Positions 55,132 to 64,000 of a stretch of DNA of 64,000 nt are shown here, piece by piece. Below the pieces are notes generated by a model. That model was given only the letters and a program-made list of their open reading frames with translations. It made no database searches and was not told the DNA's origin. Position 1 is the first letter of the stretch; each line of letters begins with the position of its first letter. A program made the position numbers and the translations under genes. Source of the DNA: Moraxellaceae bacterium (lineage in GTDB: Bacteria; Pseudomonadota; Gammaproteobacteria; Pseudomonadales; Moraxellaceae); assembly GCA_025363155.1 (NCBI GenBank), contig JANYEL010000140.1, positions 28,337 to 92,336 of the forward strand, written 5' to 3'.

Positions 55132-56736
55132 TTATCTTTTAAGCATCTCTATGCATTGATTAACGATTTTGTTTATTTGCTTAGATGGACCTTCATGCAT
55201 GATGACGCGATCTGGTCGAATGACGATGATTTTGTCTTGGCTAATATCTGAAATAAACCCATCTTTAATAATAGCGACATTTGAACAGGGATCTAAACTT
55301 TGTTCGATAATATCTCTATGAGTTAAGTGTAGAAACTGCCCACCCATCTTTGTCCATTGATCCTTAATTGCTTGGTCTAATACAGTCAAAGGATCAACGC
55401 CAACACCAACAATTGTTAAAGCATCGCCGAGCACTTTATCACTTAAACACGTGGTGAGAGGGTTACTTCTCAATTGTACGTGTCCTTGAGGCATTTGCCC
55501 GCCATGTTGAAATTTTGATTTTAGAGTGCTTTTGATAAATAAACCTTGCTGGAAACTATTTGCAGGCTTGATTTTAAGTTCTTCAAAAAATGTTTTGGCA
55601 GGTGGAATTACACGAATTGATTTCATTGCTCCATGCACAGCGACTGCTAATAGCGCACTTCTAGGCATTACTAGATGTCCCATCATCTTCGCTAATGCAA
55701 TCATTTTCTTGGCATGTGGTCTTCGTTCTTGGTCATAGCTGTCTAGAATTTTTGGAGAAGAATATCCATGTATTACCCATGCCAGTTTCCACGCTAAATT
55801 AGCCACATCACGTAAACCTGCAACCAACCCTTGGCCAACAAATGGCGGTGTAATATGTGCCGCATCTCCAGCCAGAAAAACTCGACCTTGTTGGAATTGA
55901 TCACAACAACGCGCATGAAAGCGATAGACTGCATGGCGTTCTATACTAAGGTCTTTCGCATCTATCCAAGGTGCTAACAATTCCGCAATCTTTTCTGGTT
56001 TTTCCATTTCTTCTCGGGTTTCGCCAGGTTGCAGCATAAACTCCCAACGTTCTCGTCCACCTGGTGCTGGCATATGTGGCGTTGGGCGTTGTGGATTACA
56101 GATGAATTCGATATGGTCAATCGCCTTGTTCTGTCGTTTATTAGCGTCAATAATCAACCAATCTTCAGCATAAGTTTGACCCTGAAAATCTTGGCCGATC
56201 AAGGTTCGAATTTTTGAGCTGGCGCCGTCGGCACCGACTAGATATTTCGCCTTAACTGTGAATATTTCGCCCTGCTCATTTTGTATTTTTGCAATGACAC
56301 CGTTTTCGTCTTGAGTAAAATCAAGTAACTCCATTCCACCTAAACTCTGAACATGTGTGAATGTTTCGACTTTTCTACGCAATGCATGCTCTAAATCAGG
56401 TTGATAGAACGTCACTAACTTTGGATGGCCATCGATTTTTCCTTCTGCGTTAACACGCGCAAACTGCCCAACATACGGGCAATGCATTTTTACTTCAGAA
56501 ATGATGTTTTTTTCAAATGCATCTTCGGGCAGACCAATCATTTGCAAAATTCTTAATGCTTCATTGTCGAGTGCAATAGCACGTGGCATCAACAGTACTT
56601 CTGAGACTTTATCAATGACCAGTGTTTGTACACCATAGCGCCCTAATAGTGCTGCAAGTGCAGCACCAACAGGCCCATATCCTACGATGAGGACATCCGT
56701 GGTTTCTGGTACTAAAGTCGGGTTATTTGTCGTCAT
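55132..56736 (-). CDS. FAD-dependent aromatic monooxygenase (MhpA/PheA-like hydroxylase)
   Basis: DVLIVGYGPVGAALAALLGRYG, YLVGADGASSKIR, VFLAGDAAHITPPFVGQGLVAGLRDVANLAWKLAW. Confidence 0.93.
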   Translation of the reverse strand: MTTNNPTLVPETTDVLIVGYGPVGAALAALLGRYGVQTLVIDKVSEVLLMPRAIALDNEALRILQMIGLPEDAFEKNIISEVKMHCPYVGQFARVNAEGKIDGHPKLVTFYQPDLEHALRRKVETFTHVQSLGGMELLDFTQDENGVIAKIQNEQGEIFTVKAKYLVGADGASSKIRTLIGQDFQGQTYAEDWLIIDANKRQNKAIDHIEFICNPQRPTPHMPAPGGRERWEFMLQPGETREEMEKPEKIAELLAPWIDAKDLSIERHAVYRFHARCCDQFQQGRVFLAGDAAHITPPFVGQGLVAGLRDVANLAWKLAWVIHGYSSPKILDSYDQERRPHAKKMIALAKMMGHLVMPRSALLAVAVHGAMKSIRVIPPAKTFFEELKIKPANSFQQGLFIKSTLKSKFQHGGQMPQGHVQLRSNPLTTCLSDKVLGDALTIVGVGVDPLTVLDQAIKDQWTKMGGQFLHLTHRDIIEQSLDPCSNVAIIKDGFISDISQDKIIVIRPDRVIMHEGPSKQINKIVNQCIEMLKR

Positions 56737-56754
56737 GATAGTCTCGATTCTGCT

Positions 56755-58692
56755 TCAAAGATTTACATAAAAAGGAAATTGTCCCAGCACTTTTCTAACT
56801 TCTGGTTCAGTCACATGGTCTTCCAGCACCACATCGATCACAGTACCGCGTGACTTATCATCTCGTACCGTTAACCTACATCCAGTTAAATTTGCAGCAC
56901 TCAAAGCCTGTGTGAGTGCTTGTTTAATTTCCAAATGCTTTAATGCTGGTTTAAAAATTTTACCAACCGCCGTTAATGGCATTTCAGGAATGATATAAAT
57001 ATTTTTAGGCAATGCTGCACGCTCTGTCATTTGAGCTTCAAGGAAAAAGAGCAACTCAGCTTCTGTCGCTTTTGCACCTGCTTTCAACTGGACATATGCA
57101 ACGGGTAACTCTCCAGCATGAGCATCAGGTCGCCCAACAGCTGCAGCAAGTTCTACAGTAGGATGCCGATGTAAAGGCTCTTCGATGAGTGCAGGGTCAA
57201 TGTTATGACCACCGCGAATAATCAGTTCCTTCTTCCGTCCAGTCAGGAAGAAATAGCCTTCCGCATCTTGCATTCCAAGATCACCTGTATTCAGCCACTG
57301 TTGACCATCTTCTAAGTCCATCCATAGCCCTTTGTTTTGTTCAGGGATACGATAGCCCGCAAAGATGTTTGGCCCTGAAACAACTAAAACACCAACCTCG
57401 CCTGATTCACAATCGCCGATATAATTGCCCTGCTCATCCAGTTGAATCGCTTTCATTTTCTGTGCTGGGATTCGTAATCCGATAGAACCCACACGACGCT
57501 CACCCAATGGTGGATTAACGCTACTGACACAGGTTGCTTCCGTAAGCCCATAGCCTTCTAAAATCTTTAAACCTGTACATTCTTGGAAATTGCGTAAAAC
57601 CTCCACAGGTAATGGCGCAGCACCGCACAAACCATATTCCAGCGAATTGATTCGATGCTTAATCGGGATTTGTAAAAGTGATGCATATAAGGTTGGGACA
57701 CCACTGAAGAAATTAATTTTGTGATGTTCAACAATTTCCCAGAAACGTTTAACCACGCCTTCACCGCGATAGCCTTGTGGTGTACCTAAAATGACATGTG
57801 CACCTTTGGAAAAAGGTAGTAACCCCGTAACCAACACGCCATTGACATGAAATAGAGGCAAGCCGCAAAAAATATTCTTGCCTGGGCCTACGCCATCACC
57901 CAGAAACTGGGCAGTACTCCATGCATTAGCAACTTCATTGCGATGACGACGCATGGCGATCTTGGGTGTGCCAGTCGTTCCGCCAGTACAAAAAAATGAT
58001 GAATAATCGTCTGATGAAATTTGTCGGCCAGAAATCAGTTTGCTTTTTGGTTGTCGATTTATGCCTCGGTTAAAGTCATGAATGCAGATATGACTAGATA
58101 AGACGCCATGGACACCATGAATACCGTGTAGGCTAAATTCTTCACGCTTTTGTATGACCTTCGCCGCTACTCTTTTTATGCCCTGAACTTTGTTGGCAAT
58201 ATTGATCAGCACTAAGTGCTTTAATGAACTGACTTGTGGCAGGGCTTTAGCCATTTTTGACCACAAATCTGTGCCTGGAAATGGCGCAAGTGTCACGACT
58301 ATCGAAGCATTCGCTGCATTGAGCAATTCTGCAATTGCGGCAGGTTCTAGTAATGGATTTATCGCAGTAACAATCCCTGCTGCTTGACCGCCCCAAATGA
58401 CGCAATGTGTCTCTGGAAGATTCGGTAAGACAAAAGCAATCACTGTGTCTTTAGTTGCGCCCAGACGATAAAAGAAATTAGCTGTTTGCGTAATCCGATC
58501 CAGCAATGTCTTATATGTCCAGACTTCAGGTTTACAATGATCTTCAGTTCTTAAAAAAAATGACAAAGCAGGAGCACGCGGATTAATCGCAGCACCGCGT
58601 CGAATCATGTCGTAGGTGCTCACAGGAAGATCTGAAGGTAGACCTTGATCTTCAATTCTCAGAACATCGGCTTGGGTCGCTATTCCTTTCAT
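56755..58692 (-). CDS. AMP-dependent acyl-CoA synthetase
   Basis: SSFFCTGGTTGTPKIAMRRH, GYGLTEAT, WLNTGDLGMQDAEGYFFLTGRKKELIIRGGHNIDP. Confidence 0.94.
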   Translation of the reverse strand: MKGIATQADVLRIEDQGLPSDLPVSTYDMIRRGAAINPRAPALSFFLRTEDHCKPEVWTYKTLLDRITQTANFFYRLGATKDTVIAFVLPNLPETHCVIWGGQAAGIVTAINPLLEPAAIAELLNAANASIVVTLAPFPGTDLWSKMAKALPQVSSLKHLVLINIANKVQGIKRVAAKVIQKREEFSLHGIHGVHGVLSSHICIHDFNRGINRQPKSKLISGRQISSDDYSSFFCTGGTTGTPKIAMRRHRNEVANAWSTAQFLGDGVGPGKNIFCGLPLFHVNGVLVTGLLPFSKGAHVILGTPQGYRGEGVVKRFWEIVEHHKINFFSGVPTLYASLLQIPIKHRINSLEYGLCGAAPLPVEVLRNFQECTGLKILEGYGLTEATCVSSVNPPLGERRVGSIGLRIPAQKMKAIQLDEQGNYIGDCESGEVGVLVVSGPNIFAGYRIPEQNKGLWMDLEDGQQWLNTGDLGMQDAEGYFFLTGRKKELIIRGGHNIDPALIEEPLHRHPTVELAAAVGRPDAHAGELPVAYVQLKAGAKATEAELLFFLEAQMTERAALPKNIYIIPEMPLTAVGKIFKPALKHLEIKQALTQALSAANLTGCRLTVRDDKSRGTVIDVVLEDHVTEPEVRKVLGQFPFYVNL

Positions 58693-59657
58693 GGAGTTTG
58701 ACCTGCATCAACGATAGTATGGAACTGACGGCCTAAATCAATTTTACCGTCGTGGCTACTAATACTAAGTTCAAGCTTATCTCCTGCTTGCAAATACTGG
58801 CTGCGACGTTGCTGTGATTTCTTAAACAACTGCCATTTTTTCTGGTCAGGTAATAGACCTGTCAGTCTTACAATCGCTGGTGATGGGAGTCCTAATGCGC
58901 AGCCAGTCGGTGTTCCTGTCATCAGGACATCACCCATTTCAAAGTTGGCAATCTGGGAAAATTCAGTCAGCGTTTCTGCTGGCTTAAAGACAAGATTAGC
59001 AGAGTTATCGTTCTGGCGAATTTCGCCATTAACAGTCAAAGTCAGTTTTAACTCATTGAGATAATGCATTTCGTCTCGTGAGAGCAAACACAAGACGGGT
59101 CCAAGTGGACAGAAGGTGCGATAACTTTTGCCTTTATGAAATTGCATTTGTGGAATTTGTACATCTCGAGCCGAAACATCGTTACCAATACAAACACCAG
59201 CCACATATTCATGAAGATTTTCTGTTGTAACTTGAACCGCACTGTTGGTTTTTTTACCCAAAACCAAGGTTAGCTCAATCTCGTAATCAAGTAATTTGAC
59301 GTGGCTTGGCTTGATAATGACACCTTGAGGATCAGTGATCGAAGCTGATGACTTAGTGAAAAACATGTTAAAACTTTGTGCATCAGGGTCTAAACCTGAA
59401 TCAATGATGTGCTGACGATAATTTGCCCCTTGGCACAATACTTTCGCATCTGTAGTGATTGGCGAAAGTAAGGTCACTCGGCTGACATCAACTGATGGCA
59501 CATCTTTTTGTGCCTCTATCTGTAGCGCATTTAAACCAATCGCCAATAAATCAGCAGTCGTAGTACAGGGAATAGCAAGAGGAAAAATCTTATCCTTGGC
59601 GATCACTCCCCAAGATACTTCTTTATTCACCTGAAAACGTACAATATTCAATGACAT
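58689..59657 (-). CDS. Fumarylacetoacetate hydrolase (FAH)-family protein
   Basis: GNDVSARDVQ...FHKGKSYRTFCPLGP, GDVLMTGTPTGCALG. Confidence 0.93.
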   Translation of the reverse strand: MSLNIVRFQVNKEVSWGVIAKDKIFPLAIPCTTTADLLAIGLNALQIEAQKDVPSVDVSRVTLLSPITTDAKVLCQGANYRQHIIDSGLDPDAQSFNMFFTKSSASITDPQGVIIKPSHVKLLDYEIELTLVLGKKTNSAVQVTTENLHEYVAGVCIGNDVSARDVQIPQMQFHKGKSYRTFCPLGPVLCLLSRDEMHYLNELKLTLTVNGEIRQNDNSANLVFKPAETLTEFSQIANFEMGDVLMTGTPTGCALGLPSPAIVRLTGLLPDQKKWQLFKKSQQRRSQYLQAGDKLELSISSHDGKIDLGRQFHTIVDAGQTP

Positions 59658-59677
59658 GATGAAGCTCCGAGAGTTAA

Positions 59678-60751
59678 TTAGCCAAATAGCTTGGCAAGGG
59701 TGATGAGTTTACGAAATGATAAATCTGGGCTATGCCGCAGGTTATGTACTAGTCCAGCAATATTGCTTGCAGTAAGTTTCGGTTTTGTAAAACTATTAGG
59801 CATTTGTTGTCCCCATTGCGACATTGCAGCACGATTGACGTCATGAATGCCCGTTGGTACATCTGCCGTAAATAAATCTCCATCGCAATAGTGCTCATGC
59901 TTATCGCCCCATGGATCTTCCCAATAATCAAAAATCTGACTACCCAATATGTGACGACCTATCCCCCAAGCGTGCTTCCAGCCACGTTCACGCAGCATTC
60001 TTTGTCCCATACCAACTGCATCGGCATCTATCACTTCAAATGCGCTATGGCTATAACAAGGCATAAAGCCTTGTGCAAGTGCCAAAGTATGGTGATCAGC
60101 AGGAGTATCTCCAAGATTTAAACGTAAAAATGCAACGGCTGGTGAGCCATCAGGTAGCACCTGTACATCACTAGGAATGAAGCCGAAATGCTGTGTGTAC
60201 CATGCGCATGTTTCTTGAAAGTCTGCAACTTCGAGTACAACATGTCCGAGACGCAGCACTTGTGGAGGTTCTATAGCTGGACGCTGAGTATTATTGATAC
60301 GTGTATGAATTTCACCTTGATTGACTACAAGTGCGGCACGATGTGGCAATGGTTCCACTAATTGCCTCCCCCACACCGCTTCAACAGTGAATCCAGAAGG
60401 ATCACTTAACTTGACACGCTGTCCTCCACCAAACCCCAAAACACTTTCAATCTCTGAAGCACTTTCTAGTTGGGTCAACTTTTCTAGATCACTAAACGAT
60501 TCAACAGTTAGCCCGAACCCAATAAATCGAGCTTGCTTACCACGTATGATTCGATAGCAGTATGGTTCTTTATCCGTACTGCGAAAATAAATTTCATGTT
60601 CAGTTTGAAATGCCACCTGCAGCCCAAAATCAACAAAAAAGTGTTCTGCTTCTATAAGTGAAGGTCGTTCAAAAATTAAATAAGCCAGACTTTGTGCATA
60701 CACAGTCGGCGCTGGATGATATGCAGGTTGTGGTGTACTGAGTTTAAGCAT
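59678..60751 (-). CDS. VOC-superfamily extradiol ring-cleavage dioxygenase (type I, two-domain)
   Basis: LRLGHVVLEVADFQETCAWYTQHFGF, SHSAFEVIDAD, DYWEDPWGDKHEHYCDGD; candidate metal ligands His/His/Glu retained; start MLKLST preferred. Confidence 0.88.
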   Translation of the reverse strand: MLKLSTPQPAYHPAPTVYAQSLAYLIFERPSLIEAEHFFVDFGLQVAFQTEHEIYFRSTDKEPYCYRIIRGKQARFIGFGLTVESFSDLEKLTQLESASEIESVLGFGGGQRVKLSDPSGFTVEAVWGRQLVEPLPHRAALVVNQGEIHTRINNTQRPAIEPPQVLRLGHVVLEVADFQETCAWYTQHFGFIPSDVQVLPDGSPAVAFLRLNLGDTPADHHTLALAQGFMPCYSHSAFEVIDADAVGMGQRMLRERGWKHAWGIGRHILGSQIFDYWEDPWGDKHEHYCDGDLFTADVPTGIHDVNRAAMSQWGQQMPNSFTKPKLTASNIAGLVHNLRHSPDLSFRKLITLAKLFG

Positions 60752-60795
60752 CGTCGTAACTCTCATCAGATTAGTTAAATGTAACCATAAATGAA

Positions 60796-60824
60796 TTTAT
60801 ACTCAATATTGACGATACTGTCAA
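60796..60824 (-). promoter_or_regulatory. Near-consensus sigma70 promoter for the catabolic operon
   Basis: Minus strand TTGACA (60819-60824), 17-nt spacer, TATAAA (60796-60801). Confidence 0.75.
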
Positions 60825-60826
60825 TA
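60807..60826. promoter_or_regulatory. Candidate TetR operator O1
   Basis: TATTGACGATACTGTCAATA; overlaps the -35 and spacer of the minus-strand promoter. Confidence 0.7.
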
Positions 60827-60873
60827 CATATATTTTGTTTTAAATTTAACCAATAAATGTTCTTTTAAATTTA

Positions 60874-60893
60874 TATTGACTAATATATCAATA
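60874..60893. promoter_or_regulatory. Candidate TetR operator O2
   Basis: TATTGACTAATATATCAATA; same 7-6-7 layout as O1; contains a possible plus-strand -35 (TTGACT, 60876-60881). Confidence 0.65.
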
Positions 60894-61064
60894 TTGGATA
60901 AAAAGTCATTTATAAGTTAAGGTATTCATCAACTGACTGCTTAGAAAGCTTTACAACACCAATTTTGGTGATTTGAATCTAAAATTTATAACTAGACATT
61001 TTTTATTGAAACGCGGTGTGGAAGAAATTTGTAATTCAATATTATCTATTTTGAGAATCACGTC

Positions 61065-61895
61065 ATGTCAAATTTTACTCCTCCAAATCAAGTGCATATG
61101 AGTAGAAGGCTCGCATTAGCTCGGCATTTTTTTAAGCCTAGTTATATAGGATTAGAGGACATTGACTTGAGCCGTCCTGCGCTATTTGTAGGCAATCATA
61201 CGATTTATGGCTTGATGGATGTCCCTTTGATGATCGAGCACCTATATTCAAATCATGGCGTTTTACTCCGCTCTCTTGGCGATCGTGCACATTTTTCAGT
61301 TCCTTTTTGGCGTGATTATTTAGTCAATAATGGCATGGTGCTGGGAACTCCTGAAAATTGTGATGCTTTGATGGAATCTGGTCAGTCCATTCTTGTATTC
61401 CCCGGTGGTGGGCGTGAAGTCATGAAAAGACGCAATGAAAAATATAAGCTGACTTGGAAGAAACGAATTGGATTTGTTCGGATGGCGGTCAAACATGGGT
61501 ATGACATTATTCCATTCGCCTCCTTGGGACCTGATGATTGTTATGAAGTATTAATCGATGCTGATGATATTAAATCCAGCAATATTGGAAAAAGAGTATT
61601 AAACATTACAAGTCTGGGGAAAGCTTTTCGTGGCGGAGATGAAATTCCGCCTTTAGTGCGTGGCCTTGGATTAACTTTAATCCCTCGCCCACAACAATTT
61701 TATTTCAGTTTTGGTAAACGAATTTCAACTTCTGGCTTAAATTTAGAAGATGAAGCTGAGCTTTGGGGGAAACGTGAAGAAGTTGCTTCATCGATTAACA
61801 ATCAATTAGACATGCTCAAGCAAAATCGTAAAGATGATCGAGCAAATAACTGGAGTTGGTTGCGCCGTAAACTGACATCAAATATAGACACCTAA
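61065..61895 (+). CDS. PlsC/DGAT-like lysophospholipid acyltransferase family protein
   Basis: RPALFVGNHTIYGLMDVPLM, ILVFPGGGREVMKRRNEKYKLTWKKRIGFVRMAVKHGYDIIPFASLGPDDCYEV. Confidence 0.88.
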   Translation: MSNFTPPNQVHMSRRLALARHFFKPSYIGLEDIDLSRPALFVGNHTIYGLMDVPLMIEHLYSNHGVLLRSLGDRAHFSVPFWRDYLVNNGMVLGTPENCDALMESGQSILVFPGGGREVMKRRNEKYKLTWKKRIGFVRMAVKHGYDIIPFASLGPDDCYEVLIDADDIKSSNIGKRVLNITSLGKAFRGGDEIPPLVRGLGLTLIPRPQQFYFSFGKRISTSGLNLEDEAELWGKREEVASSINNQLDMLKQNRKDDRANNWSWLRRKLTSNIDT

Positions 61896-62630
61896 AATTT
61901 GAAGAGACCTAAAAAGTGAACTTATAAGTTTGTTAAATTAATGAGCTTAACATGAGCTTTTTATAAAACGCCTACCACGTCCACAATTCACGACTGAATA
62001 CAAAGCCGAAGTGTAAATCGAGGTTTTTTTTGATGCATAAAAAAAACTTTAAGCTAAATGAGGAAAGAACTTTATCAACACATTAAGCAAAATGTTTAAG
62101 GGCATTCTTGTTGTCTGCGCAATATGGTTCTGCATCTTATTGAAAAGAAAAGCACAATACATACTAACTATTTCAAATAGTAATCCAAAGATTAAGGCTC
62201 TTTCATTGTCTATCACTTTATTGAAACAGCACTGATATAAATGACAGCTAGCTTATATTTATTGCCAACTATTATGGTAGGAATATCTTACTTAAACAAA
62301 AGTTAATTAAAATGCCAACCACGACACATTATCAACAACCACGAATAATATAATTATATTAAAACACTTATAAGTTCAGTTAAATCAATTTTTAAATCAT
62401 AATCATCAATAATTCTTAATGACTAAGAAGTCTAAAATATTTTTAATTTAAACTACAATTTTTATAGTGGTGGTATGTATAGTTAATCAGTTTCGAATGA
62501 ATTGAAGTTGTAAGCGGTCTTATAACTCACATGCCCGTTAAATCAACCCAGTTGTATATGGAAATTTCAATTGACTAGATGGGTCAATATTTAACTCGCA
62601 CAAACAAATTTGTACAACAAGGAAGTTTTA

Positions 62631-64000
62631 ATGAATAAAAAAACGTTTTTTTTATTACCTGCAACAATTCTATTGTTAGCAGGATGTGGCGGCAGCGGCG
62701 GTAGTGGGAATGCAAACACTGCAGGCGGAACCACAACACCACCAGTGACAGAAAATGTTCCACCGACAGGAAATGTTCCACCGATAGATGTAGAACCTAG
62801 TCATGAGGTGACTCCCCCTCCAGTCGTTGAGGTTCCTGTACCAGTTTTACCACCCATTGTCCCAGTACCACCCGTCGTAGTGGGTAACAGCATCTTGGCG
62901 GCGATGAAAAGCGGCGATGTCACGGGCCTTGACGGGAGTGCAAAACTCACTTTATTGCAGCAAGCACTCAAAATTGCCAGTGATATTAGGGGCCCACAAA
63001 ACGTTGTATTAAGTAAGATTTACCGAGCAAATGGCCAAGATCTTGATCAAAGCCTCACCTTTCCGAACAATAGCATTTCAATTTCTTTGCAAAACTCGAC
63101 TTCTGGCATGAGTTTTTTGACGGCCGATAATGGTAACGGCATGGCGGCACTTTCTCAGGTCAGCAATGGTCGTACCATGGGATACGGCGCAGATGTTTTA
63201 AGCTGGATGGCAGGAACCACCAACCAACAGCAGCATCTCCCAGTATTCACTCGCGCATTTACTTGGTTGATGACAGGAGACGCGAATGCAACGCTCCCTG
63301 CGAACATCAAATTCTCTCAGGCTGGATACAATGCAAACAACGTCAAAAATTTTGTTGCTCGTACAGGAAGTCTGGCTCAGGAACTGCCTTGCGATCTGAC
63401 TGATACCAGTAATACTTGCTGGCAAAATGCTGACTTGTTGGTTTTTGGCGGCGGTACCAAAGACAACGCTAACCTGACTGCCCAAGTACAAAAGTATCTG
63501 GCAGGCGGTAAATCAATAATTTACATGGCACCGAGTTGGGTCGAGTCTACAGCTGGACGTAAAGTGCTCAGCGCCATGGGAATGGAGTTGGGGGGTTATC
63601 CAGGCAACTATTTCCAATCCGCTGCTGGCTTGACGATTGGTGCGAGCCGTACAGCTGCAGACAATCTGGCCCGTGCCGACAAAATGGGCGCCCTGATCGG
63701 CACCATACAAAAATTGATGGATGATAATCTCGACTGGGATTTTAAGGCAGATGCTTCACCTACCGATCCGATTACACAAATCCGAAACGAATTGGGTGGA
63801 TTGCATAGCCGAGGACTCAATCTATTTAATCAAAATGCGATGGACCTGCACAAGACCTTAGTATTGTGGGCTGATTTGTGGCGTCCGAGTATCGATACGT
63901 ACGGGAAAATGCCACCAGAACAGCGCTCGACCGCAAAGAATTTTTTGAAGGCTTACGCTTCAGACTCTTGGGTTGTGTTTAACCGCGAAAAAACTACGGT
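62631..64000 (+). CDS. Lipoprotein resembling the N-terminal region of ImpA-family (M60-like) metalloproteases; truncated by window edge
   Basis: Lipobox LLLAGC then GGSGGSGNANT and Pro-rich linker; ADLLVFGGGTKDNANLTAQVQKYLAGGKSIIYMAPSW; open from 62631 to the edge; absent from supplied ORF track because no stop is reached. Confidence 0.75.
   Translation, partial: MNKKTFFLLPATILLLAGCGGSGGSGNANTAGGTTTPPVTENVPPTGNVPPIDVEPSHEVTPPPVVEVPVPVLPPIVPVPPVVVGNSILAAMKSGDVTGLDGSAKLTLLQQALKIASDIRGPQNVVLSKIYRANGQDLDQSLTFPNNSISISLQNSTSGMSFLTADNGNGMAALSQVSNGRTMGYGADVLSWMAGTTNQQQHLPVFTRAFTWLMTGDANATLPANIKFSQAGYNANNVKNFVARTGSLAQELPCDLTDTSNTCWQNADLLVFGGGTKDNANLTAQVQKYLAGGKSIIYMAPSWVESTAGRKVLSAMGMELGGYPGNYFQSAAGLTIGASRTAADNLARADKMGALIGTIQKLMDDNLDWDFKADASPTDPITQIRNELGGLHSRGLNLFNQNAMDLHKTLVLWADLWRPSIDTYGKMPPEQRSTAKNFLKAYASDSWVVFNREKTT

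Noticed and set aside
61896-62630. Possible extra small genes in the gap before the lipoprotein
   Set aside because: No ORF with plausible RBS and composition was found; kept only as context in the lipoprotein finding.

Overview
The window is a contiguous chromosomal segment from a gammaproteobacterium. Gene content and order look Moraxellaceae/Acinetobacter-like, but that is an inference from protein families and synteny; no database search was run. Most of it is housekeeping: ispD-ftsB-eno-kdsA-pyrG, porin, ftsY, two M16 peptidases, SRP RNA, lpxA-fabZ-lpxD-skp-bamA-rseP-dxr-cdsA-uppS-frr-pyrH, tsf-rpsB, map-glnD-dapC, trxC, gapdh, dusB/trmB, pyrB-pyrC', uvrB, aspC and tRNA-Asn. The accessory content is the most interesting part. 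(1) Just downstream of tRNA-Asn is a decayed tyrosine integrase with an intact start, two in-frame TAA codons and no catalytic domain. (2) It abuts a five-gene aromatic ring-cleavage operon: extradiol dioxygenase, FAH-family hydrolase, acyl-CoA synthetase, MhpA-like hydroxylase and TetR. The operon is divergent from an acyltransferase, and the shared intergenic region has two matching 20-bp palindromes, one overlapping a near-consensus sigma70 promoter. (3) Two adjacent secreted paralogs share a C-terminal Cys-containing domain and Gly-Tyr-Ile-Arg/Asn repeats and match no family I recognise. (4) A RelBE-type TA module has a 31-bp near-perfect palindrome upstream. (5) Three classes of intergenic inverted repeats are present. 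(6) A proline-rich lipoprotein resembling the N-terminus of ImpA-type metalloproteases runs off the right end and is missing from the supplied ORF track.
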